A stretch of 64,000 nucleotides of DNA from Aporrectodea caliginosa (Eukaryota > Annelida > Clitellata > Crassiclitellata > Lumbricidae): positions 124,001 to 188,000 of the forward strand of contig JACEVL010000767.1 of NCBI GenBank assembly GCA_020284085.1, in the 5' to 3' direction. Every line of letters begins with the position of its first letter. The first letter of the stretch is position 1. Below, one piece after another: positions 41,101 to 52,705 of the stretch. The notes under the pieces were generated by a model. That model saw only the letters and a program-made list of their open reading frames with translations, had not been told where the DNA came from and searched no databases. The position numbers and the translations under genes were made by a program.

Positions 41101-44100
41101 TTTTCATCACACGTGGACATACCAAGCTCTGGCTCATGATGTTCTAGTAAGAAACAGTTTGTCGAGTTCTCAGTACTTATTGTGTATGCGATTAGGATGT
41201 CTTTTATTTTCACAATTACATGCATATGTGTATATGCTTTGTTATACAGTGAAATAACTGCTCTCAGCTAAAATCATTCATGTACATAGGTGACCCTAAC
41301 CAGCGTGACTTCGGTCCCTTCCCTTTTGTGCCCATTTGAACGTAAGATTATTGCAAGTTCTGATGTTATCTTGACTATAGATCATGGAACAATTAAAAAG
41401 TTAATTGATTGATTGATTATGCATAAAATCATGGCCTGTCATGTGTAAGAATATCCCTGAGATGGTTACCATGTAGGGACCTTGAGCAAGTCCTTCGCTC
41501 ACAATTGCTCAGCGCTGTCGATCGGTGCTTATCAGTAGATAGTGGTGCTTAATAACTGCATAGTAATAATAATGATGTATCAAGATACTTTTTGTAGCAC
41601 CTTTAAAAGCACTGACTGTGTAGCCCACTGTTTTTGTTGTTGACAGGATCTGTCACTGAATCGTGTAGAAATTCATGAGACTGTTGATGCCAAGAGTCCT
41701 GGCCGTGCCCTGTCACAGAAGAAGAAGCGAGCCTACGACCTTTGCTCCACAGACAAGTTCTGGCAGGCGCACAAGGGCAGGTAGGCTAGAATCTGCATTT
41801 TAAATAGCACAGTAAAACTGTAGAGATATGTAATGAATTAATTATTTTCTTCATATTTGATGTGATGTGGTATATTGGTCTGTCCACTCTGGATGGGAAT
41901 TGGTTGGACTCTGGATGTGTGAAAAAGCCTGCCTTCTAGTTAGCATAGCTCTGTGTGCTTTTCAATTAACTTTTGTTCTTAATGACTTTAGTGTTATTTA
42001 GGCTAGTATAGATGGCACCTTGTTAGATACTTCAAATGCTGTTGAGTGTCTAGGTAACTGGTGTAATTTTTTATTATACTAGGTTTTCGGGGTTGCCTAA
42101 ATGGTGAAGTTTAAAAGTTAAGATAAAGGCACATATTTAATACTATACAATACAACTGTATTTGATATTGCCCTCCTTTCAAAGTCCATATGTGCACCTG
42201 ACCATCAGTGGTGCAGAGCAATTGTGAGTGAAGGACTTGCTCAAGGTCTCTACACAGAAACTGCCTCGGACGGGGCTCGAACCCGTACTCTCCACATAAC
42301 TAACCAATTGGCCACCGTGCCCCACATTATTCACCATATTGTTTTGTTATGATACAGTCCCTTTCCAACGGTTGCGGAAGCTGTCCAAGAGGAACTGGAG
42401 TCATACAAAACACAAGAGGATGAAGTTCGAAGGCTGAAAAGAGCGATGGTTAGTGTTTATCATTTTCATTGTCATTGCTGCGAAAGTGCTATAAGATACT
42501 TAGGTACAGGACATATATACATACATAAAGTGAGGTTTCTTTTGATATTCTGGCACCTATTGCTATCTTGTCTTTCTAGTTTCTCTTATGTTATTTTGCA
42601 CTCTTGGACTTTGTCGCTTCTCTCATTCCAAATTTTTTCAGTTTAGAGTTTTTAGTATGTCTTTGCATATCTTTGTTTCTCTTTGCATGTTTTTTGCTTT
42701 CATTTCTGTAAAATAGTTATAGTGACTGGTAATAAATGAATTTGCCTTTTATGCTTTTCAGGGCCTTGAAGGGGAAAATGATTCAGTGATTAGTATGCTG
42801 TCTGACAACACTGCCAAACTAACGTCTGCTGTCAGGTAAGTACTTTTGTACTGTTACTGTTGTAAATTGTTAATATGGGATACACTAGTTTCTAAAGAAT
42901 TTAACATCTTTGAAGTAGCATACTGAAATTGGAATAGCATTTGAAAGCATTAATATGTGATGTTGGTAAGGACATTGTTCTGTGCTAACATTCAATAATG
43001 GATTTAAGATGCCACTAAGACAATCGATCAGTTTAGACCATAAGTAAATCCTTCATGCACTATTGAACGTCAGTAATTAGATAGACCTTAAACAAGGCCT
43101 TCATGTGCAAATGGGATGATGCATAAGCATATATAAAGAATTAATATTGAAGAGCATTTGTGGTTTAAATAAAACAATTGAAACTGTCTTTCACTGCACT
43201 ATATACATTTTCATTATCACAGTTGTAACAGCTTTCTTAAGCTCTTCACTGTTTGATGGGTAACGTTTTTATTTGCTATTTTATATACCAAATGTTAAAA
43301 TCTGTGAGTTTTTGTTTTTGCTAATAGTTCTTTGCCGGAACTGTTGGAAAAGAAGCGACTAATCGACATGCACACAAACATTGCCACAGCCATCTTGGAA
43401 CAGATCAAGGTACACAGAGATAAGAAATCTTCATGTGCTGATTGCTAGGCTTTATTCATTGTGTCTGTGGTTTCTCTTTGTAATCTGGATGTTAGATCAC
43501 TTTATCTAGACCTCAAGTCTTTGTTTTCACTGCTGCATACAAAATATCCTCGGACAGCTTCAGTCAGTTGTTTCCCATCATCTCAGATTTCTCTGCTGAA
43601 CGTCATCAATCCTGTGGTTTGAATTCCTCTTATAAACAGCTTTGATCTATTTTTTTTATCTTGATCTTTGATCTTGTTATAAGATTATTCTTAGAAAAAC
43701 TCTTCACTCAGTGTATCTCCATTAGTGCAGTGTCATAAAAAAATGTGAGTTTATGTACTTCAAACATACCAAACACTTACATTCTCGGTATACAATTTAT
43801 TGTAAACAAATAATAATTGTTTACGCTGTTCTGCATAGACTTGGTTAACAGTATGTTCAGACTGTAAAGTATTCTTCCTGTCTGAGTTCAGCTATGTTTT
43901 ATTTCTTTTCCCATTTATGTCTGTGAAATTCAACATGAATCCTTAACAACATTTTAACTGAATAGTAGGGCTTATTTTGTACATTAACTGAAATGTTAGT
44001 ATTAACCTTTTATTATTTCTAAATATACATGTTTTGTTATAGGCAAGAAAGCTTGACATTTACTTTGAGACTGAGGAAAAATTAATGAGCAAGTCAGTCC

Positions 44101-47100
44101 TGGTGAGTAAAAATTAATTATTTAATGAATTCATGACAGTTTGATGCTTTTAATTTCCAAGCTATTGGTGTCACTTTTGTGTTTGCATACTGAAGCTCAG
44201 GTTATTGTGAATTAGATGTGTTATACATTTGAAATGAATTTGTATGCATGTCATATGTATCAAATAGTGTATCGAATTGTATTATGTATTGAATTGTATG
44301 TATTTGAATGAATATTGTGTATTTTAGTGAATGGTGTTAGTTTGATTGAATTGTGTGTATTTGAATTGTGTTTTTGATTGATTAGCATGTATTTGATTGA
44401 ATTGTATATTTTTGATTGAATAACATGTATGTGAATTGTTTTTTTTATTGAATTGCGTGTATTTGATTGAATAGTGTATATTTGATTGAATTATGTTGAT
44501 AAATCAGATGGTAAGGGAGAGGGCTGCCACCCGCCTTCAATGCCCTTCATATGCCGAGGCTAAGAAAATGAAGTCACTAACACTTCATACCCATGGCTGC
44601 CTCTCAGGCTAGCTAAAGGGACTGCTGTTTTTCTTCTATGTGTATTAATTGAATAGTGTTTGTTTTATTAAGTAGTACCTTTGAATAATGCAGGCAATGC
44701 ATTGTACTTGAACCTGTCAATGATTTTCGATTTGCCTTTTATAAATGATCGAATTCAGTCAATGAGTCTTATCTGAACTCGTAGTGATCAATGGGTGATG
44801 TATGTTTATTATCTGTACACTAAAATGCGGATAGCGGTTGGCCGATTTAAGAATATTCTTATCTTAATAATTCCATTGGACATTTTAAATCCTTGTGATC
44901 AACCAAAGAAAATAAAACATGTACAAAGCTTCATCTTGTATCTAACTGTTAGCTGCATTTATTTCAAAGAAGATGCCGTTAAGGCTTTTTTTACTAAGGA
45001 TAAAAAGTTGTACCTTTGTTTTCAGGACAAATCGATCCTTGACATCATTGAGGACTCTGATGGTATGCTTATTCTATATTGATCAGATGCAGTTTGTGTC
45101 TAGGTTCCATTCAATTAATGCTCTGTGGTATTGATAGAAATGTGACAAAATTTAGTACTTATCTTTCAACGGATTTTTGAGGTGAGATCTTTCACCCTGC
45201 TGCCCATTTGAATGAATGCCACACCATTTATGGTCCCCATGTATGGATCTTGTTGGCCTGAGATGCAAATATCGTAAATTAGCCACAGCCTAAATGCCAA
45301 CTGGCCTCACACAAATAGCAGCATGATGATGAACCAATGGTTGTTTTATGTAATAGCTTATCCTATCGCATATTTAGCACTTATTTTTATGTTTTGGAAT
45401 TTTTTAACACTTTTGTGTTGTTGTTTCAGCTGGAACAACAGAAGACAAAACTCGATTGTTTGTCATCAACCTTATCTGTGGTACTCAGATGTCCGAGGTT
45501 TGTTTCATACGAGTTACACTAGATCCATTAACACTTTAATGATGAAAGTGTACTAAAAGTGACTGGGAAACCAATGCAGCTCGTTGTTAAAGTGTTGAAA
45601 AGCTGTTGGCGCTGATTTGATGGACTCGTTACATGGTTTCTTTGAATTTAGTGTCTGAAAAAAATCATGATCTTGAAGATTTGTAAATTATAAATTATTT
45701 CCCACATAACAGCTGCATTAATTCAAAAACAACTTAAAACAGTTTTTATTGGTTGATTATTAGCTATTCCACTGACAAACAGCTGACAGCCCTTTATTGG
45801 TTAATGTCCGTCTGACAGCTACATTTGTTGGGCTTATAGCTGGCTGCTAGGGGCACCGCAGGTCCAGTGAACATGGCCATCTGTCCATCAACAAGGAATT
45901 TTAAATTTTGAATGACACCAGTGGTTTCAAAGCGTGAACTCAGAGTTGAAAAAACAAATGTTTTAGCAATGTGCGACCCTGTTGGATTTCAGAAAATAAA
46001 TTGCTAATTCTTTGTGTTTCTCTTGCTGAAATTACTAAAACGATGAGCCTGAAGGTCAAATATTTGTTCTTCAAGCAAGAGTCTTACCATTTAACTATCC
46101 CCCTCAGTGACTGTTGTCTGGAACTGGTCTTGTTTTTACCATTTCATTCTGTTTGTGACAGAGCGAAATTGATGAATACTGTTCCGAACTCCAAAAGGCT
46201 GGATGCGAACTAGCAGCAATACAGTACATCCGAAGATGGAAGTAAGAACTTGATTCATTTGATTGCATGCTTCTGGTCACTGTCATGTGATCTTGTACTG
46301 ACTTCTGGTTTCTTTGACCTATCATATAGCAAGGTTTCTCCAGCGGATTATTACAGATATATATATATACAACGCAATTATTATTCATTTATATATATAT
46401 TATATTACATGCTAGCATTTGGTCACTGCAGATGATGTCATGTTTAAACAAAATTAAGGTCATCGCGCACTGAAGAAACCATTGCCCATGGCGCCAGCGC
46501 CTCCAGGCTTACGTGCAAGCAGAAGGAGGACATTTGAACATCTTTAATTAAATAATCAAACCATACTACTGAGAGTTTCATCACGAAAATATTTAATACT
46601 GTTTTCATGTTAGAAGTACTTTTATGAAATACAAAGTTTGGCTTACTTTTCATTAAATCACGGTGTATTGTAGTCGTATGTAAACCTAATTAACACCAAA
46701 TTGTTAACTTACTCTGGATGCTTTGTTAGGTCATATTCGAAGGTGCCTGTTGTGGGTTCCTATGGAGGTGGCGAGACAAAGACGATCAGGTATTTATGCT
46801 CTACATAAATTGCATAGTTAGCTATTGACAGTAGGAATGGCACAGCACATTCATTTTCTAATATGAATGTACCATATTATTCTATACGTTTATGAAAATA
46901 ATAATAATAATATGCGTGTTTATTGACGAGCTCACTGACAAACTGGAGTAAGTTACATTGAAACATGGCGGTACAAATTTCATGATCCTATTGAACACAC
47001 GTCTTGGCAGCCTGTTAGGCGCCCACTCGTTTACAGCTGCCCCTGGGAAGTGGAAGGCTGAGTCGACCTGGAGGGGCTACGGTATCGAACCATGTCTTTC

Positions 47101-50100
47101 AAGATCTGTTTGTTCATCAAGCAAGACTGTTGCCATATAACTATCCCTCTATTCCTGGACTTTGTGAACATCTTTTGTCTTGAAATTTGTTTTCAATGTT
47201 TAGAATAAATTTCTGAGAGAGCTAGAACTTCAATGCTAACAGAATATTGGCTGCACACATCGGTAAAAATGTATTATAGGATTCTATTTTGTGACATTGT
47301 TGCCTAGAAGTAATATATCTTGTAAAATCGCGAGAGTAGTAGTTTTAAAGGCAGACAGGTGATAAGGTATGATAATCATGGTGGACTGTAAATATGTGCT
47401 ACATAAATAAATATCTTTTCACATTGTTTTATTTTGATCCTTTAATACAGCTCTTATAATCTGGCATGCACTATAAATTAAAGGTTTTGGTATGGTAAGA
47501 ATTGAAAGTTGCCGCTGTTGTGATATTACTCGTATAATTAATTTGTAAGTGACTTGTAACTGCATTGACTTTGTAGCATGTTCTCAAAACTGATGAGTCA
47601 GGCATCTCAGTTTGCCATGGAGGGAGTGAAAAATCTTGTTGTCAAGAAACATGTGAGCAATTTGAGTTGCAAATAGTATTGTGTAAATACATTTCGGTAG
47701 AAATTTCTCTGTTTGGTATTCCTCAGAAAAGTCACATAGAAGTACTGTAAAATGTAAATTATTCAAATTTTTATAGTTGCTTGATGCTGCAGAGGACTAC
47801 AGAAGTCTTTACCAGTCAATATTTACAGATTTTAACAAAATTAAAAAAATTTCTTGGTTGACAATCAGTTAAGTGCTAGTGCTGTTTAACACTTTAGCAA
47901 TGAGCTGCATTGTCTTCACAGTTACTTTTGGTATACTGTCATCATTAAAATGTTAAATGTAGAATTAAAAGATGATACTATTAGGGCCATCAGTTTTCTC
48001 CCAGTAGTTTCAATTGATGCAAATGTGGATGTGTGAACATAGGAGTCTTCTTGTTTGTCCTCAGCACCTTGTTTCTCCATTTAACCCTTTAACGACAAGC
48101 TGCATTGATTTTCTGATTTTTCCATAAATTTTAGTACATGCTCGTTGTTAAAGGGTTAATGGCTATGTTTTGATGACTGATGATGTTTTGCAGAAACTTC
48201 CAATAACAAAGGTGGTCGACGGGTTAATGGAAATAAAGTCCACAGCCGAAGTGAACGATTACAGATATTTCGATCCAAAACTATTGAGATCAACAGATAC
48301 GTAAGTATTCAGAAGATCACTGTGATTATAAGATATCCCATTGACAAAAAACTGGTGTAACTATTCAAACACTATGACTGTTTTAAGCTGTTATTGATGC
48401 ATTTTTAAAATCAACTATTATTACTTGCGCCAAACCATCGTAGAAGTAGCTCGCTATATACAATGCTGTCTTTTTTTCTTTAAGTTCTCTGCCCTTCAGC
48501 AGGTTCCAACTTCCAATGACGCCAATTTTCTCTTTGCTGTGCTCTTTCCTTTAATTCGCTGTATCCGTCGGCCATCCGTCCCAGCATCATCTGCCTCGGT
48601 CTTCCTCTCCCTCTTTTCCCTTCCATTCCCCCTTCTATGATTTCCTTCAGGAGGGAGTCTCCTCTTAATACGTGCCCCACCCCACAATGCTGTATAAACT
48701 GTTATCATTGTAATTACAATTCACTGTCATTGGATATTGTAACAAAGCATTTATATAGCACCTTTCATGCACCTACCAAAGACTCTGCTTTCTTACTGAT
48801 CTAAACAACTGCAACTTTAAATAACCAGAAAATATTCGTAAAGCCGAGTCAATTGAAACAGCCACCCAGGGATGAAATGAGTTAGGTGGTTTCCCGTTGC
48901 CTTCCTAATACACAATTGGGGGTTAGCAACTTGTCCAGGGTCGCAATGCAGTGGCTTGAGGTAGATTCGAACAGGCAACCTTCTGGTTACAAGCCACAGA
49001 ACATACCGCTACACCACCATGTCCCACTAGGATCCCTTTGTTAAAATTGTGTCTTTCTGGAGTGCAACATTGTGAAATGATAGAAACTGAGTTTCAGTTG
49101 CTGACCGGTGCGTTGGTTGCTTAGTTATACTCCCTGTAAGAATAACTATGGACACCATTGTTTGAAGATGTATTGTATTACATGATGATTAAAATAAATA
49201 CACTATCAGATTAATGGTTGATGAAACTAGGGTGACCCTGTTAGCAGAACTTTATGTTCCTTTGGGTTTGCCTATTGGCACCACTGTACATGAATGTCTA
49301 AATTGTGTTGCTGACCGGTACTTTGGTTGCATATTTCAGTACTCGAAGCAAAACTCCATTCCATGAGGTTGGTAATATTTTTTTCTGTTGACAGTTTGTA
49401 TACATAACCTGTTCAGACAACTGGTTTTGCAAATACCAGAACAGTTACAGCCAGCCAGAAGGCTCTAATCCTAAATCATTTAGATCTCGTAAACAGAACA
49501 CAAATGAAATGTCATAATTGTTAAATTCACCGTATTGGACTGTTACAGCTGCCTCTTGGGCAATTGAATTATTCTTTTAGGCTATTCTAAGTATATGTAT
49601 GCAGATGTTCTAGTTAAGATACTTGGACTTTTGTTTCAATATATTATATTGTGATTTATAGTATATGCAGTGTTTTTCCAAAAATATTTTGTTCAAAGGA
49701 ATGATTTTGTTAAGATTGACCAACAGACTGATTTAGTGAACTCTAGTGAACTCTTGTCTGTACATAAGTCGTTAGTTGAAGAAAGTTCTCAATTGACACA
49801 GCATTAACAATTCAAAATTATGACATTTCTGTGCGAATTTTAGTAAATGAATCTGATGACAGCTTTGGCTTCAGTGTTTTATGTGGTGTGTTCTCTTTTC
49901 ATTCTAGGCTGTCGTTTTTGTTGTTGGAGGTGGGAACTACATAGAATATCAGAACCTTGTTGATTACGCTAAGGTTGGTCTCATTGTTATTCAGTTTAGG
50001 AGCTTTACATGAATAAATGTATTTTCTTTCCTGTTGTTATTGCTCCACATGTTCTGTTAATTATAAGATCATTTCTATAACATTTTGGACAAAATCTCTA

Positions 50101-51247
50101 TATATTACTGGCAACAGATATGGTTTCTGTTAGAAGTGTTTGGTAAATAGTGTATTAATTAACTCATAATAAATGACAATAGTGGATGGATGGATTTGCA
50201 CTGAAGCTAAACTGACTGTGGTCTAGATGGTGGTGTTATTAAAGAAGAATAAATTATTTAGCAACTACTAATATCATGTGATATTTTAAATATGTTTATA
50301 GCAAAGCAAAGATAAAGGGACTGGTGTGAAGCACATAACGTACGGATGTAGTCAACTCTTGAATGCCTCTCAGTTTCTGAAACAGGTAACAGAACTATAG
50401 ACACTGTTGTAGCATAAGCAATTTGGAAATGTGTACATTGTCTCTAAGAGTAAACTTATGCCAAGGGCAGCCCTTGAGCTAACTCCAAAAGTACCCATGG
50501 GTATTAAGTGTTGGTTACTTATATAACTCAAAATTTGCAAGAACATTTAAGCATTAATTTAACCAGTGACAGAGTCCTTTGTCTGCTGAGCACAGGCTCA
50601 GGTATCTAGGCCGTATATTACAACTTTAACACCCTATATCTAACACCTATGAGATAAAGGTATTCAGGATTTGAAGCAATTGCTAGCTAATATGTTTCTC
50701 CTAGCCCCTGGTGTTTTGGGGTTAAATGTAGGATATCACATCTCAATCAGTCAAGTTGCCAGCTGTTTTAGTAATGTGCCTTTTCTGATGTGGAAGATAT
50801 TTAATGGCAAATTCGTTTTTCAATTACCTTGTAATGCAATTATACTAATCTAGTAATGGTAATTTTGTGGTCAGTGAAGAATACAATCTTCCCTTGTCAT
50901 ATCTTGTGACCAAAGTAATAATTTCATAAATAGAAATAGTTGAAATAAATAGTTGAAAAGTAGACTTGCAGCTGGAGGGTTGCGGGTTCGAATCCACCTC
51001 AAGCCACCGCGTAGGGACCCTGGGCAAGTCCTTCACTCGCAATTGCTCATGCGTTTCGGCGTGAAACTCCGATTCAGTGTCCGCGCTGTAGTCGGGAGCG
51101 CCTCTGAGTAGAAATCTTGAAGGGGCGCTATATAAATATCTGAAATGAATGAAATGAATATGTATTTTGGAGTCATGTGTGACTAATTAACTCTAATAAT
51201 AGCTGTTTTTTTCATGACAGCTGGAGAAACTGGGAAAAGAAATCTGA
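35146..51247 (+). CDS. SCFD1: Sec1 family domain-containing protein 1 (Sly1), 24 coding exons
   Basis: Exons: 35146-35179, 36039-36109, 36483-36571, 37139-37229, 38200-38322, 38980-39067, 39555-39644, 40335-40476, 41047-41146, 41647-41780, 42358-42448, 42762-42835, 43328-43409, 44043-44102, 45026-45062, 45430-45497, 46162-46241, 46730-46789, 47577-47652, 48194-48300, 49340-49367, 49908-49973, 50302-50385, 51221-51247. All have GT/AG ends and sum to 1902 nt (633 residues; human 642). Landmarks: [107 protein letters not shown]. Sly1 is a cytosolic Sec1/Munc18 protein that binds syntaxin-5/18-type SNAREs and promotes ER-Golgi fusion. The start follows AAAA and matches the short variable Sly1 N-terminus. 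No frame damage seen; introns carry SINE, LINE and TTAA elements. Confidence 0.97.
35660..35882. repeat. (ACAT)n/(AT)n microsatellite in SCFD1 intron 1
   Basis: Imperfect ACATACATACAT runs ending in an AT dinucleotide run. Confidence 0.9.
36870..36970 (+). mobile_element. SINE family F fragment
   Basis: GATGTAGTGAGGGAAAGGGC, AAATGAAGTTAGTAGCAATT, CACCCATGTCTGCCTACTGG. Confidence 0.45.
37270..37511 (-). mobile_element. SINE family D copy, interrupted by a LINE
   Basis: Same block order as 33015-33265. It is broken at CTCTAACTAAC, and the rest (AATGTAGCTAACTGGG) resumes at 37881 after the LINE. Confidence 0.65.
37512..37882 (+). mobile_element. Short 5'-truncated copy of the (CTTA)n LINE in SCFD1 intron 4
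   Basis: Nearly identical to 6183-6570 with only scattered substitutions, including the end TTTTTCAATAAAGGACATAC and a CTTACTTACTTA tail. Confidence 0.85.
40640..40702. mobile_element. TTAA-flanked palindromic element, copy 9
   Basis: CGCTTTAACAACGAGCTGC start, CTTGTCATTAAAGTG end; TTAA left, TTAC right. SCFD1 intron 8. Confidence 0.65.
40915..41000 (+). mobile_element. LINE family 2 3' tail
   Basis: TTTGCACTGGGAGTGCCTCT, then CTGCGAGAGGCGCTTTAGAA. Ends about 45 nt before SCFD1 exon 9. Confidence 0.6.
41450..41525 (+). mobile_element. SINE family C fragment
   Basis: GAGATGGTTACCATGTAGGG, then CAAGTCCTTCGCTCACAATT. Confidence 0.55.
42195..42325 (-). mobile_element. SINE family C copy (best head)
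   Basis: The minus strand begins GGGGCACGGTGGCCAATTGG and has the B-box ACGGGTTCGAGCCCCG, then AGACCTTGAGCAAGTCCTTC. It resembles a tRNA but runs on into a SINE body. Confidence 0.75.
44510..44625 (+). mobile_element. SINE family F fragment
   Basis: CATATGCCGAGGCTAAGAAA, CACTTCATACCCATGGCTGC, CTCTCAGGCTAGC. Confidence 0.6.
45160..45300 (-). mobile_element. SINE family D fragment
   Basis: CTGCCCATTTGAATGAATGC followed by CACACCATTTATGGTCCCC. Confidence 0.55.
45532..45594. mobile_element. TTAA-flanked palindromic element, copy 10
   Basis: CACTTTAATGATGAAAGTG start, CTCGTTGTTAAAGTG end; TTAA left, TTGA right. Lies 34 nt past SCFD1 exon 16. Confidence 0.7.
46960..47155 (-). mobile_element. SINE family E copy
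   Basis: CTTGGCAGCCTGTTAGGCGC, CTGGAGGGGCTACGGTATCG, TCATCAAGCAAGACTGTTGC. Confidence 0.65.
47890..47952. mobile_element. TTAA-flanked palindromic element, copy 11
   Basis: CACTTTAGCAATGAGCTGC start, GTCATCATTAAAATG end, TTAA on both sides. Confidence 0.65.
48085..48155. mobile_element. TTAA-flanked palindromic element, copy 12 (71 bp)
   Basis: CCCTTTAACGACAAGC start, CTCGTTGTTAAAGGG end, TTAA on both sides. Extra ~8 bp in the middle. Ends about 40 nt before SCFD1 exon 20. Confidence 0.7.
48480..48710 (-). mobile_element. RTE-like LINE C-terminal fragment in SCFD1 intron 20
   Basis: The minus strand encodes [47 protein letters not shown] and a stop. This GKRxRGRPR...DRxxWR pattern is the usual C-terminus of RTE-type and related LINEs. 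The 3' end GGGCAGAGAACTT matches the SINE A tail. Confidence 0.75.
48830..49027 (-). mobile_element. SINE family A copy
   Basis: CACCCAGGGATGAAATGAG, TTGCCTTCCTAATACACAAT, head with GATTCGAACAGGCAACC and CTACACCACCATGTCCC. Confidence 0.75.
50960..51165 (+). mobile_element. SINE family B: tRNA-like head with LINE family 3 tail
   Basis: B-box GCGGGTTCGAATCCACC, body AGTCCTTCACTCGCAATTGC, then a tail GGAGCGCCTCTGAGTAGAAA and GGGGCGCTATATAAATAT with ATGAATGAAATGAAT, as in LINE family 3. Ends about 55 nt before the last SCFD1 exon. Confidence 0.8.
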
Positions 51248-51350
51248 AACGTGTCTGGTGTTGCAGTAGTTCCTTCATTGGATAGATTAATTTTATGGGT
51301 CACAGTGACTTTTTGGATGTGATTGACTTGGTACTATTTTGCAGCAGCAG

Positions 51351-51356
51351 ATTAAA
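51351..51356 (+). promoter_or_regulatory. Possible SCFD1 poly(A) signal (ATTAAA)
   Basis: ATTAAA about 100 nt past the stop; no better candidate was seen nearby. Confidence 0.3.
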
Positions 51357-51679
51357 TCATAAGATTTATTCTGTGTGGACATTCTGGTTAAAATGTGTAA
51401 ATATCTGCATATGATATGGTTAATACAGTTAAAGACACACTAGTTAAACGACTTGTTTGGGTTTGCTTATGTTGCCTAGGTGTTAGCTCTGAAACCCTCC
51501 GTCATCTTAAAACTATACATGGGTGTCCGATGTAGTTCCGCCTATATCTGTGTAACTGCTTGTTCTTTACTAAATTTTATCCTACAGTTTCTCACCAGAA
51601 AAGCAGGTTGCCTTTCAGAGGCTGTAGGTCCAGAATTTAGGTCAGTAAAATAAGGTCGAGGTATGAAAATTATATTATT

Positions 51680-51880
51680 GGGGCGCGGTGGTGTAGGGGT
51701 ATGTTCGGTGTCTTGCAGCCGGAGGGTTGCAGGTTCGAATCCACCTCAAGCCGTTCGAGTAGGGACCTTGAGCAAGTCCTTCGCGCACAATTGTTCTGCA
51801 ATGTAATTGCTTCTGCGCCGCCGAGGCGTGTGGCACTTCTGAGCTTCGGGCAACGGTAAGAAGGGTGATATCAAAGATCA
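51680..51880 (+). mobile_element. tRNA-headed SINE with a third tail type
   Basis: GGGGCGCGGTGGTGTAGGGG (A-box), GCAGGTTCGAATCCACC (B-box), then TAGGGACCTTGAGCAAGTCC and a different 3' part (CGCCGAGGCGTGTGGCACTT). Confidence 0.8.
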
Positions 51881-52104
51881 GTTTTTTTGAATTGTATAGG
51901 TAGAAAGTGCTTCTTCAGTTAACTGTAAGGAGTAAAATATTAAGTAAACAGAACTTTGAAGGGGTAAACAACACCGCACAAGATTTCTTCATGCAAAACG
52001 CATGACGGTACGGGTCTGGTTCAAACCTACTAAGACATTCTCCGAGCACTGTCATCTTTACAGAAGGTTCAACTAAAGGTCATTCCAGGTTGATGGTGTA
52101 AGAA

Positions 52105-52240
52105 GTTACAGGAGCGTAGCGAGACTTAAATTCAAGAGGAGGCAACTTCAGACCTTTGGCAAATCCTGCGAATTGAGGTCATTAGTCAATGGAAGTTCCA
52201 GTATATATATATAAATCAAGAGGAGGTAACTGTAAAGCAG
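52105..52240. mobile_element. Short repeat shared with 61335-61490
   Basis: AGGAGCGTAGCGAGACTTAA, then CAAGAGGAGGCAACTTCAGA; the complement occurs at 61445-61490. The margins resemble decayed hAT ends. Confidence 0.45.
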
Positions 52241-52705
52241 ACATGTCTGTATCCAGCTGAGCTTACTGAGCTCTTTTTTACCTCTATTCCATAAGTGCTT
52301 GAAAACCATTTTGTCCAATTCTGGTTGGATCACCTCTGACAAGTCTCTTGAATAGATGCTATAAAAATGTGTAATTACAATACTTGCAACTACACACAGA
52401 CATCCTAAATACTGGTAAATAGTAAAGTATTGGAACAAAGAAAGCAGAAACGTGATTTTTAAATGACATGTTAATAAATTGCATTTCAATAGAATTCTTA
52501 AAACATTGTATTGTCTTTGGAATTGCCTAGCACTGGATTTCTACTTTTCTAATTGTATCAACTATGACAGTCCCTGACATTAACGCGCATTGGATTTCAC
52601 AAGATATTATGTACAAAATTTAATGATGACTTAAACACAATATTTAACTCTTAATTGTTTTAAATACTCTCTGGTAATAATGGAAATTGGATGTCACGTG
52701 GTGCT

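Larger units (their letters stand above)
51357..52705. other. Gap between convergent SCFD1 and B4GAT1
   Basis: Contains both presumed 3' UTRs, one SINE (51680) and a repeat fragment (52105). No further gene seen. Confidence 0.6.

Noticed and set aside
42195..42325. Possible tRNA gene (A and B boxes present, minus strand)
   Set aside because: No acceptor-stem pairing could be drawn, and the sequence runs into a body repeated elsewhere; treated as a SINE.
51680..51755. Possible tRNA gene on the plus strand
   Set aside because: Good A and B boxes, but the same head recurs at 7700, 48960 and 50970 with SINE bodies.
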